Shown in pieces: positions 1 to 7,107 of a DNA stretch of 64,000 bases. Location of the stretch: positions 174,194 to 238,193 of the IMG/VR virus record IMGVR_UViG_3300015261_000001; one strand, given 5' to 3'. The stretch comes from a virus. The translations under genes and the position numbers were made by a program. Numbering within the stretch: the first letter of the stretch is position 1; the number at the start of each line of letters is the position of its first letter. Under the pieces are notes generated by a model. The model was not told the DNA's origin, made no database searches, and was given only the letters and a program-made list of their open reading frames with translations.

Positions 1-305
1 GCTTTACCCGCAGGACCGAGGTCCATAATGGCTTGACGTACCGCAATGGCGTTGAATCCGTGCTGATCAATCTTGATGGCGGTCTTACGCCCTGTAACGG
101 GGTCAAATTCCCGCAATTCAGAACGCCCGTATTTAGTGTTCTGGGTGGGTTGCAAATCTTCGCCCTTAGTAGGGCTGGTAGCGATGATCCGATCTTTCTT
201 ACTGGTGTCCCAGAACGCATTATTGAGTGTAGGTAGATCCGTTACCGATGTGGTGACGTTAGTAGGGTCGGTATGGTTGAAGCAATTGATCTTGGCGAAA
301 GGCAT
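1..305 (-). CDS. Hypothetical protein, C-terminus cut by window edge
   Basis: Reading leftward from the ATG at 303-305, an open frame runs off the window with no stop; 101 residues are visible, beginning MPFAKINCFNHTDPTN. It is polar and threonine/asparagine rich at the N-terminus, then turns basic/acidic (RSELREFDPVTGRKTAIKID). No signal peptide, membrane segment or known motif is seen. It is separated from the upstream gene by a terminator, so it has its own transcript start or depends on read-through. Function unknown; a virion or DNA-associated protein is possible but unsupported. Confidence 0.7.
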   Translation of the reverse strand, partial: MPFAKINCFNHTDPTNVTTSVTDLPTLNNAFWDTSKKDRIIATSPTKGEDLQPTQNTKYGRSELREFDPVTGRKTAIKIDQHGFNAIAVRQAIMDLGPAGK

Positions 306-381
306 AACGCGTAATCCTCTAAAATAAACCTCCCTTCATAGGGCGGGCATAGGATCTGATGCAAAAAATAAAGGAGTACCA

Positions 382-403
382 CCTACCCCCTTACGGAGGT
401 AGG
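382..403 (-). terminator. Rho-independent terminator
   Basis: Hairpin with CCTACC/GGTAGG at the base and one internal mismatch. Reading leftward it is followed by TTTATTTTTT. It lies 17 bases past the stop of the gene ending at 420. Confidence 0.8.
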
Positions 404-419
404 CAGCATTCACAAGGTG

Positions 420-719
420 TTATTTACGGTTGTTACGGTAGTGACGAATGAAGTTCAGCAGATCACCGTATACCCGTCTGCTGATAGAACGCAACTTCAG
501 TTCTTCCAGCCTAACTTCTAGGTCCACTAACTGCGCCTGGCGGATCTTCAACGCCTCAGCGTACCACTCAGCCCGTTGGGTTAACTGGATCTGCAAGGCC
601 GATTGGAACTCCTTGGCGTTTTCAGCTTCGGTCACCATCCACGTATGCGCCTGAGTGAGGACTTTGATGGTCTCTTTCTGGGCATCGATTTTGGCTTGTA
701 GCCAAGAACGGTACATCAC
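420..719 (-). CDS. Small coiled-coil protein
   Basis: About 99 residues, rich in Q, E, K, R and A with heptad-like spacing over most of its length (QKETIKVLTQAHTWMVTEAE, then RQAQLVDLEVRLEELKLR), suggesting one long coiled coil and a basic tail (FIRHYRNNRK). The start is either GTG at 719 or ATG at 716, which overlaps the TGA of the upstream gene; GGAG lies 8 or 11 bases before them. It is the last gene of a tightly packed operon that ends at the terminator at 382-403. Function unknown. Confidence 0.85.
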   Translation of the reverse strand: MMYRSWLQAKIDAQKETIKVLTQAHTWMVTEAENAKEFQSALQIQLTQRAEWYAEALKIRQAQLVDLEVRLEELKLRSISRRVYGDLLNFIRHYRNNRK

Positions 720-904
720 AGGTGCATCTCCGCTTCCATGGACTCGATCATGCCTTCGAACGTTTCACTCGGTTCGGAGACATCCACGTCATCAATTGCA
801 CCATGCCAATAGCCGTCGACAAAGAAGAACTCCAAGCAGACGTGGTCATCGGTGCACGCTTGTTGAATAGCCAGTACGCGGTCCTGTATCGATTTATCAC
901 TCAT
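716..904 (-). CDS. Small acidic hypothetical protein
   Basis: 62 residues, strongly acidic (FFVDGYWHGAIDDVDVSEPS). The ATG overlaps the TGA of the upstream gene in an ATGA junction and its own stop overlaps the next start, so translation is probably coupled on both sides. No membrane segment or motif recognised. Confidence 0.8.
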   Translation of the reverse strand: MSDKSIQDRVLAIQQACTDDHVCLEFFFVDGYWHGAIDDVDVSEPSETFEGMIESMEAEMHL

Positions 905-1416
905 TCCTTACCCTCATCCCACCAACCGTTAACCAGCAGTACTCGCTTGATCTTCAGTTGGCTAGCCAGTTGTTTATCGTGAACCGCTACCAAGTCCTCA
1001 CGGAACGGGATAGCGTCATTAATCTCTTTCTTCAACACACTCAGCAGGTAGCCCTGACGGCGATACTCGTCCATCAAGGTTACCCGTGTACGCAATAACA
1101 AGGTTTCAGGTAAGCTGGTAGGAAGGGCGGTTAACAAATCACCGCTCTCTACCGCCTTTAGTAAAGCAGGGCGAAAGTTGCGGTCAGCATATTCCACCAA
1201 TGCCTTATCCAGCCGATCAATAACCCGTTGATACCGACCCCGGGCGTATTCACCAGCAGGTGCAGGGGAACTGTAATTCAAGTCCCCCAGTGCATCCTGA
1301 TAACGGTGCAGCTCGGAGGAGTAAAACGCATACTCCTCCTGAGTGCCGATAAACAACTCATCTGAGTCTTCTTGTTTCTTCTTGCGGAACTCAGCGATAC
1401 TGGTTACTGTGCCCAT
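901..1416 (-). CDS. Hypothetical helical protein
   Basis: 171 residues from the ATG at 1416, chosen over an upstream in-frame start at 1440 because GAGGAAGG lies seven bases before it. N-terminus MGTVTSIAEFRKKKQE, followed by helical charged segments (GRYQRVIDRLDKALVEYA). The start overlaps the preceding gene by 13 bases. No recognisable domain; probably a soluble accessory protein. Confidence 0.85.
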   Translation of the reverse strand: MGTVTSIAEFRKKKQEDSDELFIGTQEEYAFYSSELHRYQDALGDLNYSSPAPAGEYARGRYQRVIDRLDKALVEYADRNFRPALLKAVESGDLLTALPTSLPETLLLRTRVTLMDEYRRQGYLLSVLKKEINDAIPFREDLVAVHDKQLASQLKIKRVLLVNGWWDEGKE

Positions 1417-1691
1417 GGCGTTACCTTCCTCGATAAGCAATTAGGGTGACGCTCGTAAAAGGAGGCTAATTCCTTATCAGCCTGTTCTGCCAGTTGTTTG
1501 CCTTCGCTATGCAGGTGGTCAGCGATCTGAGGATCACGGTTCTGCATGGACAAAGCCAAGATACTACCGGCTTGATCGAACTTGTGTTCAATCGCCTTCA
1601 ACTCACGTGCACGGTTCAATACAGCCTGTACATTTGGAACTTCCATTTCAACTTCTCCTTGATTAACACGCAGTAAAAACTGGGAACTCAT
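1404..1691 (-). CDS. Small helical hypothetical protein
   Basis: 95 residues starting MSSQFLLRVNQGEVEMEV, with a mostly helical charged body (KAIEHKFDQAGSILALSMQN) and no cysteine cluster or membrane span. AAAGG stands eight bases before the ATG. It belongs to the same overlapping operon as its neighbours. Function unknown. Confidence 0.85.
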   Translation of the reverse strand: MSSQFLLRVNQGEVEMEVPNVQAVLNRARELKAIEHKFDQAGSILALSMQNRDPQIADHLHSEGKQLAEQADKELASFYERHPNCLSRKVTPWAQ

Positions 1692-1716
1692 AAAACGTAC
1701 CTTTGGTGAGACTTAA

Positions 1717-2106
1717 TTACTCACAACAAGCGCGGAACACTTTCTCCCACTCTTCTTCAGTGCCCTTATAACCGTTGTTGACAGCCACCTCGTAAGGGAA
1801 CTCTCGCTGCGGTTGAGGAACTCCGTCGTAGTGGTACTCAAAGAAGTAATCCGGGAGACTACCGTCAGGCAGGATATGCACTTCGGTGGTCCCCAGATAA
1901 CCGATCAGACCCAATGCGCAGGTATCAGGATCAGTCTTCTTTTTCTTCTTCGGATAGAGCACCACCCCCGGCTCCAGCGTGAACTGCTTGTGGAACTCGC
2001 GGTCTTGCTGGATACGGGTATTCAAAGACTTCGTACCCCGCATCACGGTGGCTTTCAAATGCAACGCCAGACGCAGGGTTCGGCTATTTGCTTTAACGAG
2101 CGGCAT
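1717..2106 (-). CDS. Hypothetical protein ending in tail-fibre-type repeat motif
   Basis: 129 residues; AGGAGG precedes the ATG by six bases, and the gene overlaps its upstream neighbour by 14 bases. It has a lysine run in the middle (YPKKKKKTDP) and a C-terminal segment, YEVAVNNGYKGTEEEWEKVF, that matches the repeat Y-x-x-A/W-V/L-x-x-G-x-x-G-T-x-x-x-W/F-L found six times in the collagen-like tail protein at 8768-12568. That motif is common in phage fibre proteins, so this product may be virion-associated or may interact with the tail. The rest is unrecognised. Confidence 0.85.
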   Translation of the reverse strand: MPLVKANSRTLRLALHLKATVMRGTKSLNTRIQQDREFHKQFTLEPGVVLYPKKKKKTDPDTCALGLIGYLGTTEVHILPDGSLPDYFFEYHYDGVPQPQREFPYEVAVNNGYKGTEEEWEKVFRACCE

Positions 2107-2491
2107 AGCTTTCCTCCTGAATCAACCGATCCACTTCCGCCCAGCCTTCTTCAGGCATTCCAGAGATGGTGTAGGCTTTGTGCAGACGCGACATCAACTG
2201 CAACACGTCCTTACGTTCGAATACCGCAAACAACTGGTGGTACGACTCGTCCCGTTCTTCGCAGTCCAGATCCAGGTTAAACGACTGACCGTCTTCCATG
2301 CGTTTGATCAGAGTCAGGTTGCTATCCTCACCTTTGACCCCTTCCACTTCCAACAGAGGCTGGTAGTAGTAGCTCTGATTACCGCCGTTCTCACCCTTGA
2401 TAGCAAGAGGATCGAAGTCAGTCGGGTAGAACTTGGCAAACACTGTACCCGCTGGCAGGTACAGGAACTCTTTCAGATTAACAATCCTCAT
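2093..2491 (-). CDS. Hypothetical protein
   Basis: 132 residues, starting MRIVNLKEFLYLPAGTVFAK, acidic overall, with an aromatic stretch (SYYYQPLLEVEGVKGED). The start follows GGGGAT. It sits in the operon between two overlapping or near-touching genes. No transmembrane segment or catalytic signature seen; function unknown. Confidence 0.85.
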   Translation of the reverse strand: MRIVNLKEFLYLPAGTVFAKFYPTDFDPLAIKGENGGNQSYYYQPLLEVEGVKGEDSNLTLIKRMEDGQSFNLDLDCEERDESYHQLFAVFERKDVLQLMSRLHKAYTISGMPEEGWAEVDRLIQEESYAAR

Positions 2492-2496
2492 CCTAC

Positions 2497-2835
2497 TTAT
2501 CCCCTTATTGGAATGATTTCGGCTGATTCAGGAGTAATCAGTTTCCACTCCCCCTCTACCATCAGTTCGATGGTCCAGCCTGTCTCTTTACTGGCATGGT
2601 CCCGTGCAGTCGCTAACCAGCTCTCAGCCATCAGGCGGAGGTTCTTGCGGGTCATCTCCTGCACCATGGCAACATCGCAGACAACGGTATCGCAGTTCTT
2701 GAACAGACGGTTACTCATGTCCAAGCACGTGGCAATACGTTCCTTACGACTCTGGCCATGACGCAACCAATGCTCCAGCGCCTCAGGGGACTCAAACTCC
2801 TTCCCCCACACATCTTTACGAATCACTGTCCCCAT
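2497..2835 (-). CDS. Hypothetical protein
   Basis: 112 residues. The N-terminus (VWGKEFESPEALEHWLRHG) loosely resembles the W-G-x-x-S-L-E-E-L ends of the related proteins encoded just upstream, but the rest does not match them. The C-terminus is WTIELMVEGEWKLITPESAE. It overlaps the upstream gene by 20 bases and has only a weak ribosome site, so it is probably translationally coupled. Confidence 0.8.
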   Translation of the reverse strand: MGTVIRKDVWGKEFESPEALEHWLRHGQSRKERIATCLDMSNRLFKNCDTVVCDVAMVQEMTRKNLRLMAESWLATARDHASKETGWTIELMVEGEWKLITPESAEIIPIRG

Positions 2836-3331
2836 TACGTTCTTTCGCCTCTTTTAACTGTTGACGGAGAGAATCAGGCGTCTTATGACCCCAGCTATCC
2901 AACACGATAGGATTCTCAGGATTGTCTTTCAAATGAGTCCAGTACAACCGAGCACTCATGGCGCTAAAGAAGAACCGAGTCAAACGACGATCGGTGCCGT
3001 ACTTGAACACCACGTAGTAATGATCCACCGTACCGATAGGTTCATCGATCTGATAGAACAGGTAACCCGCTTCGCTAGCAATCGGACGCATACCCTCCCG
3101 ACGCTTATTGAAGTACGGCAAGAGCACTTCATCCCACCAACGACCCCGAGTCTTAATCGTGTTGCGCAGGTCGTCGGTAAACAACCGATGGAAAGGACGG
3201 ATCATCCCTTCGATGCAAGGACCCAACTGATACTCGTGCAAGGTCTCCTGCATCTTCTCTTCGGTAGTGGGCAAGAAGTTACTCACCCGTACCGCCAGCA
3301 ACTTACTTAAACGCTTATGTTGCTTTGCCAT
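2816..3331 (-). CDS. Paralogue family A member 1 (RFF-x-A-x-x-Y-x-x-L protein)
   Basis: 171 residues beginning MAKQHKRLSKLLAVRVSNFL. It shares with the next gene upstream the N-terminal KQHKRL-x-x-LL, a central R-GRWW block followed by P-x-F-x-K, and the core YYVVFKYGTDRRLTRFFFSA followed by A-x-x-Y-x-x-HL and a C-terminal WG-x-x-x-x-x-SL. The core recurs in five genes between 2816 and 5366. Function is unknown. The gene is soluble-looking, without signal peptide or membrane span, and overlaps its neighbours on both sides. Confidence 0.9.
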   Translation of the reverse strand: MAKQHKRLSKLLAVRVSNFLPTTEEKMQETLHEYQLGPCIEGMIRPFHRLFTDDLRNTIKTRGRWWDEVLLPYFNKRREGMRPIASEAGYLFYQIDEPIGTVDHYYVVFKYGTDRRLTRFFFSAMSARLYWTHLKDNPENPIVLDSWGHKTPDSLRQQLKEAKERNGDSDS

Positions 3332-3860
3332 AAATCTTCCATCCTAAGAATTTGTAAATATCGAGGGTCGAACGGAACCCATACTCAGCCGTCCCCGGTA
3401 CGCCCTTACGTTCATGTAACCACGTCAGGTGTTCGAAGTAACGGTAAGCATGATCCTTCTGAATGAAGAAGAAGGTTTTGCTCTTGTTGAATCCTGTTTC
3501 AAAGACAACAAAGAACCCACCTACTCGGTTGAGTTTCACCACAGGTGCCACACACATCGTGCCGGGGTGTAAAACTTCCGCTGGATACAACCGACTGTCC
3601 ACCGGTTCCATGGGTTGATGTTTATCAAACCAAGGGATATCCACATACTCCCACCAGCGCCCACGACGTTCCATGGAGACGCGTACCTGAGTACGAATGG
3701 CTAAGTCAGCCACCCAGTCACCGAAGTCTTCACTGATAGCATTTTTCTTAAACGCTACCAGCGCTGCTTCAATCTCTTCTACGCTTTTGTAATCCCCGCA
3801 ATGAACATCACCATGTGCCCAGTACAGAAGTCTGACTAAGCGCTTGTGTTGTTTAGGCAT
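3315..3860 (-). CDS. Paralogue family A member 2
   Basis: 181 residues from the ATG at 3860, chosen because AAGGA stands eight bases before it; a longer frame to 3890 would run into the upstream gene. MPKQHKRLVRLLYWAHGDVH, RRGRWWEYVDIPWFDKH and FFVVFETGFNKSKTFFFIQK align with the downstream neighbour, so the two arose by tandem duplication. The C-terminal part carries Y-R-YFEHL then an F-R-S-T-L-D helix. Function unknown. Confidence 0.9.
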   Translation of the reverse strand: MPKQHKRLVRLLYWAHGDVHCGDYKSVEEIEAALVAFKKNAISEDFGDWVADLAIRTQVRVSMERRGRWWEYVDIPWFDKHQPMEPVDSRLYPAEVLHPGTMCVAPVVKLNRVGGFFVVFETGFNKSKTFFFIQKDHAYRYFEHLTWLHERKGVPGTAEYGFRSTLDIYKFLGWKIYGKAT

Positions 3861-4344
3861 CACGTTTGTCCTTAGGCTGATCGTAAACAATCCCAGCGTG
3901 AGTCACACGACCGCCCTCAGCGTGGACCTTGTCGTAGAACGCTTGCGACATGGGTGGCATCTCATCCTCGATGGTGTCAGGAACCGAAGCCATAACGATT
4001 TCTTTCAGGTCATTCTTTTTCATGCTGTTACCCTCACCGGTTAATACGTAGTTAAGTTCTTCCAACGATTTACTTCCCCACACATCAGGGTTAGCAGGCG
4101 CTGGGGTTTCACCAATCAAGTACAGGTAATAACTCTTCGCCCCACTGTTCGTGATAAAGAAGCGAGTCTTCTCTTCATCGTCTCCCTCTTGGAAAACTAC
4201 GAAGTAACGGGGGTGGTTACCCACCTTTCCTCGGATACTGGCAAACACAATCCTGTGCTCGTCTACAAGGTTCACAGGAACTGTTGCAGCGAGCATGACA
4301 GTCATCAGTTGGTTCTTGTTGAAGCGTGGCGCTACCGCGTCCAT
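3853..4344 (-). CDS. Paralogue family A member 3, with C-terminal extension
   Basis: 163 residues. AGGAG stands five bases before the ATG. The first 105 residues match the family core (YFVVFQEGDDEEKTRFFITN, then SYYLYLIGE and VWGSKSLEELN), where shorter relatives end. The remaining 55 residues begin MKKNDLKEIVMASVPDTIED, which resembles the N-terminus of the relative at 5037-5366 (EQLKELVLAAPV), so the gene looks like one full unit fused to the head of another. A GAGGG seven bases before the internal ATG at 4023 means a second internal product is possible. Confidence 0.85.
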   Translation of the reverse strand: MDAVAPRFNKNQLMTVMLAATVPVNLVDEHRIVFASIRGKVGNHPRYFVVFQEGDDEEKTRFFITNSGAKSYYLYLIGETPAPANPDVWGSKSLEELNYVLTGEGNSMKKNDLKEIVMASVPDTIEDEMPPMSQAFYDKVHAEGGRVTHAGIVYDQPKDKRDA

Positions 4345-4461
4345 AGGGACTCCTAGCCTAGGTTAAAATAAAAGCGCATACACGCACCCCCGTCCAGACC
4401 CCCTGATTTCATTGGGTTTCGTAGGGGTACCCTATTTTTTCGCACTAAAAACAAAGCAAAT

Positions 4462-4674
4462 CTAATTCTTCTTCATATCCACTAGAAAACGAAGTCTTTC
4501 AAACAACTTTGGCATATCACTTCCATACACCAGATAATCTTTTCCCTGCATTGAACAGATACAATTACGCCCAATAATTGCCTCCTTACTCAATGCTTCT
4601 AACAGATCAATTAGACCCGGTAGAGTAATGTTGTTAATCAATTCTTCTATTTCTTTTTGTTCTCTGTCTCCCAT
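4462..4674 (-). CDS. Small hypothetical protein in AT-rich patch
   Basis: 70 residues from the ATG at 4674 (GGGAG upstream); an alternative ATG at 4692 lacks a ribosome site. Sequence is helical (EQKEIEELINNITLPGLIDL) with two close cysteines (NCICSMQGKD). Base composition is clearly richer in A and T than neighbouring genes, and codons such as AAT, TTA and ATA are frequent, suggesting recent acquisition. The 117 bases downstream hold no convincing terminator. Function unknown. Confidence 0.75.
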   Translation of the reverse strand: MGDREQKEIEELINNITLPGLIDLLEALSKEAIIGRNCICSMQGKDYLVYGSDMPKLFERLRFLVDMKKN

Positions 4675-4682
4675 GATGCTTA

Positions 4683-5012
4683 TTACTCCCATAGTTGTTT
4701 AGTTGATTGTTTAAGTTCATCTAAAGTTTGATAACCGTAGTTGTAGGGTTCTGGTTGGTTACCCGGTGTAAGCTGTCTTAAGTACTGAATGTATCCATCT
4801 GCTGTATGTCTATCTACAAAGAACCTAAGCGTATTACTAGGTTCGTCTTGATGATAAGCGGCATACACCATATGGTCTGCACAACCTTCTGGGTTAACCA
4901 TCCCTAGAAGAATACGTTGCTGACATTTACTCCTATTGAGTGAACACTTCCACCCATAAGGAGAATACTTGTTTAAGAGTATTATCTTGTTAAGATCAAA
5001 ATTAATTGTCAT
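4683..5012 (-). CDS. Paralogue family A member 4, AT-rich
   Basis: 109 residues; GAGGA precedes the ATG by nine bases. The C-terminal half keeps the family core (MVYAAYHQDEPSNTLRFFVD, then A-D-G-Y-I-Q-YL and YGYQTLDELKQ), while the N-terminal half (MTINFDLNKIILLNKYSPYG) is distinct and lysine/asparagine rich. The gene is AT-rich like its downstream neighbour, yet still a family member, so the AT-rich stretch may come from a related phage rather than from the host. Function unknown. Confidence 0.85.
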   Translation of the reverse strand: MTINFDLNKIILLNKYSPYGWKCSLNRSKCQQRILLGMVNPEGCADHMVYAAYHQDEPSNTLRFFVDRHTADGYIQYLRQLTPGNQPEPYNYGYQTLDELKQSTKQLWE

Positions 5013-5036
5013 AGCGGGTATTCCTCTAGGGGTTAG

Positions 5037-5366
5037 TTAGAGCGCGTGTTTGTTGCGGAAGACTAGGATCTCTTCGAGGTTACTCCACCCCCACTCATTT
5101 AGATTAGTAGGGGCGTCGCCTGCTCTGAAGTTACGCAGGTAGTTAATGTAACTACGAGCGCCTGTGTTAGTGGTGAACAGTCTAGCGGTAGCTTCGTAGT
5201 TATCGCGTACGTAGACAGCGAAGACTTTAGAGCAGGGGGTATTGCCTGGTTGCAGTTGAGCGTACGTGATCTCTTGTATCGGTTGGGTGACATCACTCAC
5301 GATAGAGTACACGTTACCGAGTACGGGAGCTGCGAGTACGAGTTCCTTAAGTTGCTCTGGGGTCAT
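5037..5366 (-). CDS. Paralogue family A member 5
   Basis: 109 residues from the ATG at 5366; AAAGGA abuts an earlier ATG at 5372 too closely, while it is six bases from this one. Contains VFAVYVRDNYEATARLFTTN, A-R-S-Y-I-N-YL and WGWSNLEEIL, the full family core. The N-terminus EQLKELVLAAPV is echoed in member 3. The gene starts at the stop of its upstream neighbour. Function unknown. Confidence 0.85.
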   Translation of the reverse strand: MTPEQLKELVLAAPVLGNVYSIVSDVTQPIQEITYAQLQPGNTPCSKVFAVYVRDNYEATARLFTTNTGARSYINYLRNFRAGDAPTNLNEWGWSNLEEILVFRNKHAL

Positions 5367-5368
5367 GA

Positions 5369-5671
5369 TCATTCCTTTAGGCGGAGGGTGTAGTTACCGT
5401 CAGTATCTTTAACGATTACCACGCCATGTTCTTTAGCGATCTTGTCTGCATCTTCCCTGTGCTTCATGGAGTTGATGACAGATTGTTCTCTGAGTCTAAC
5501 TGTGCCGAGGTGGTGAACCTCTCGCATGGCTTGCTCAGACTTAAAGAGGAGTTCTTGTATCTGGATAACAGCTTCGTAAGGGATCCTAGGACCGCCTTTG
5601 CTGGTACGCCGCTCGCGACGTTCAGACATCTTGCGATCTCTCCAGCCTTGCATCTGTACGACTTCGCCCAC
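5369..5671 (-). CDS. Basic hypothetical protein, GTG start
   Basis: 100 residues starting at a GTG at 5669-5671, supported by AAGGAG six bases before it. The N-terminal third is very basic (GWRDRKMSERRERRTSKGGP), followed by an amphipathic helix (VIQIQELLFKSEQAMREVHH) and a short C-terminal strand pair. It may bind nucleic acid, but no fold is recognised. The ribosome site lies inside a perfect 12-base palindrome at 5678-5689. Confidence 0.85.
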   Translation of the reverse strand: MGEVVQMQGWRDRKMSERRERRTSKGGPRIPYEAVIQIQELLFKSEQAMREVHHLGTVRLREQSVINSMKHREDADKIAKEHGVVIVKDTDGNYTLRLKE

Positions 5672-5677
5672 GGCTTA

Positions 5678-5689
5678 CTCCTTAAGGAG
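5678..5689. repeat. 12-base palindrome around a ribosome site
   Basis: CTCCTTAAGGAG is a perfect inverted repeat. On the minus strand it contains the AAGGAG used by the GTG-start gene at 5369-5671, so self-pairing between two transcripts, or of the site with its upstream half, could limit translation. This is an inference from sequence only. Confidence 0.35.
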
Positions 5690-5718
5690 CTGCCCGGTTA
5701 AGAGCAGCTCGCGTAGGT

Positions 5719-6777
5719 TTACTCTGGTTGGTTAGGTTCGTCAGGCTTATCGAAGTCCTTGAGGCTTTCTACGGCTTCTTCGGCTTGACGGACGTGACGA
5801 GGTTTGAAGCCCGTGGTGTTAACGGCGTTCTCTGCTTGAGCACGGAGTTGGTCAGGTGTTAACTTATCCAGACCATCAGCCTCTGCATAAGCAAGGACTG
5901 TTTGTTCCACCGGCAGAGGCAGGTTCAGTGGTGGTACTTCCCCGGTAGGGTTTTCACGCATGAAGTAAGCCAGCTGAGCTTTACGGTGAGCGTACTCACC
6001 TTGGAACGGACTGTCTAACACAGGGTCAGTCTTGTCCAAACCCTTCAGATCACCCGGTGTCAGATAGCTAAGGCCCGACGCTTTGATCAGCATACTTTCA
6101 ACGTTGGCTTCACTGACAACACTGGGGGTATCGAGGTCACGGTACAAACGGGCACGGCTCAGGTTACTCCCCATGCCCGGACGACCAAAGCGACCACCAC
6201 CGAGTACAACGATATCATTCAGCGAACCGTCAGGGTTACGAGGTGCATCAGGATCAATGCTTACCTCTACACCCGGCTCACCCCTTGACCGTTTCCAATT
6301 TTCCATCTCTTCTACAGTCAGACGCTTCATTGCAGGGTTTGGTATCTCCCCATCAAGTTCAACGCCTGTCTTGCCAGCACCAACCTTCAGCCGACCGACG
6401 AACTGTTGGTTCTGCGGCTCATCAGCCGCGTTGTCAGCCTTGGCTTGGATCAGTGTGGTCATGTGGTCGCCAATGCTCACACGAGCTTCACCAGGCTTAC
6501 GCAGTGGGTAAACACCGCCCAGCGCATGAAACGTGATGAACGCAGCCTCAGCGTCTGCGCCGTGCATCATTTCAACTACTTGCGGATACTTCTTGATGAA
6601 GTGACGATTTTGGTAGCAGAAGTCCAACGTGTTAGCAATTTCTGCCAGCTTACTCACGTCACCTTGCATGTTGCGCCAGCACTCCACGAAACCTTCTACC
6701 GCTTCATCGGTATGCTTGTGACCTTTGAAGTGGAATTGGTTGAGGAGTTTGGCAATACGGAGATGTTTCTTACGCAT
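5719..6777 (-). CDS. Hypothetical protein, 352 aa
   Basis: 352 residues starting MRKKHLRIAKLLNQFHFKGH, a start resembling the KQHKRL-x-x-LL heads of the genes at 2816 and 3315. The N-terminal 110 residues are helical. The middle is glycine/proline rich and probably extended (DIVVLGGGRFGRPGMGSNLS). The C-terminus is helical and ends in an acidic, proline-rich tail (FDKPDEPNQPE). No signal peptide, membrane span or enzyme motif. AAGG stands eight bases before the start. Function unknown. Confidence 0.88.
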   Translation of the reverse strand: MRKKHLRIAKLLNQFHFKGHKHTDEAVEGFVECWRNMQGDVSKLAEIANTLDFCYQNRHFIKKYPQVVEMMHGADAEAAFITFHALGGVYPLRKPGEARVSIGDHMTTLIQAKADNAADEPQNQQFVGRLKVGAGKTGVELDGEIPNPAMKRLTVEEMENWKRSRGEPGVEVSIDPDAPRNPDGSLNDIVVLGGGRFGRPGMGSNLSRARLYRDLDTPSVVSEANVESMLIKASGLSYLTPGDLKGLDKTDPVLDSPFQGEYAHRKAQLAYFMRENPTGEVPPLNLPLPVEQTVLAYAEADGLDKLTPDQLRAQAENAVNTTGFKPRHVRQAEEAVESLKDFDKPDEPNQPE

Positions 6778-6789
6778 GACGAGTACCTT

Positions 6790-7107
6790 TTAAACTTGAA
6801 TGAGAATGCTGGAGAGATAAACGTCGTCGATAAAAGCAACTACCAAGCGCTGACTCTGCTTCAACTCTTGGTAGGCTTTCAGGACGTCCGAAGGATTAAC
6901 CACAAACAAATGAGCAGTGTCATCTGCACAGGGTACTTCCAAACAGAAGCCACGCACAAATTCATCTACTGGTTCATCTTTGAGGATGCACTCAGTACCG
7001 AATTTGTACTCAACCATCCATTCACGGCCGATCAGCTTAATACCGCTGTCAAGCGTGAATACGACGCTATCGTTGTCATCACTGGGGGTTGGGAAGGGAG
7101 TACTCAT
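6790..7107 (-). CDS. Hypothetical protein
   Basis: 105 residues; AGGAGG stands five bases before the ATG, which overlaps the upstream stop in an ATGA junction. Contains DSVVFTLDSGIKLIGREWMV and a C-terminal AFIDDVYLSSILIQV. A shared outline with the gene upstream (both end in a hydrophobic strand after F-V-x-x-x-x-D-x-x-x-A/V) hints at distant relationship, but this is not secure. Confidence 0.85.
   Translation of the reverse strand: MSTPFPTPSDDNDSVVFTLDSGIKLIGREWMVEYKFGTECILKDEPVDEFVRGFCLEVPCADDTAHLFVVNPSDVLKAYQELKQSQRLVVAFIDDVYLSSILIQV

Noticed and set aside
4345-4461. Terminator downstream of the gene at 4462
   Set aside because: ACCCCT...AGGGGT could pair but the loop is about 19 bases and no U-tract follows on the minus strand.
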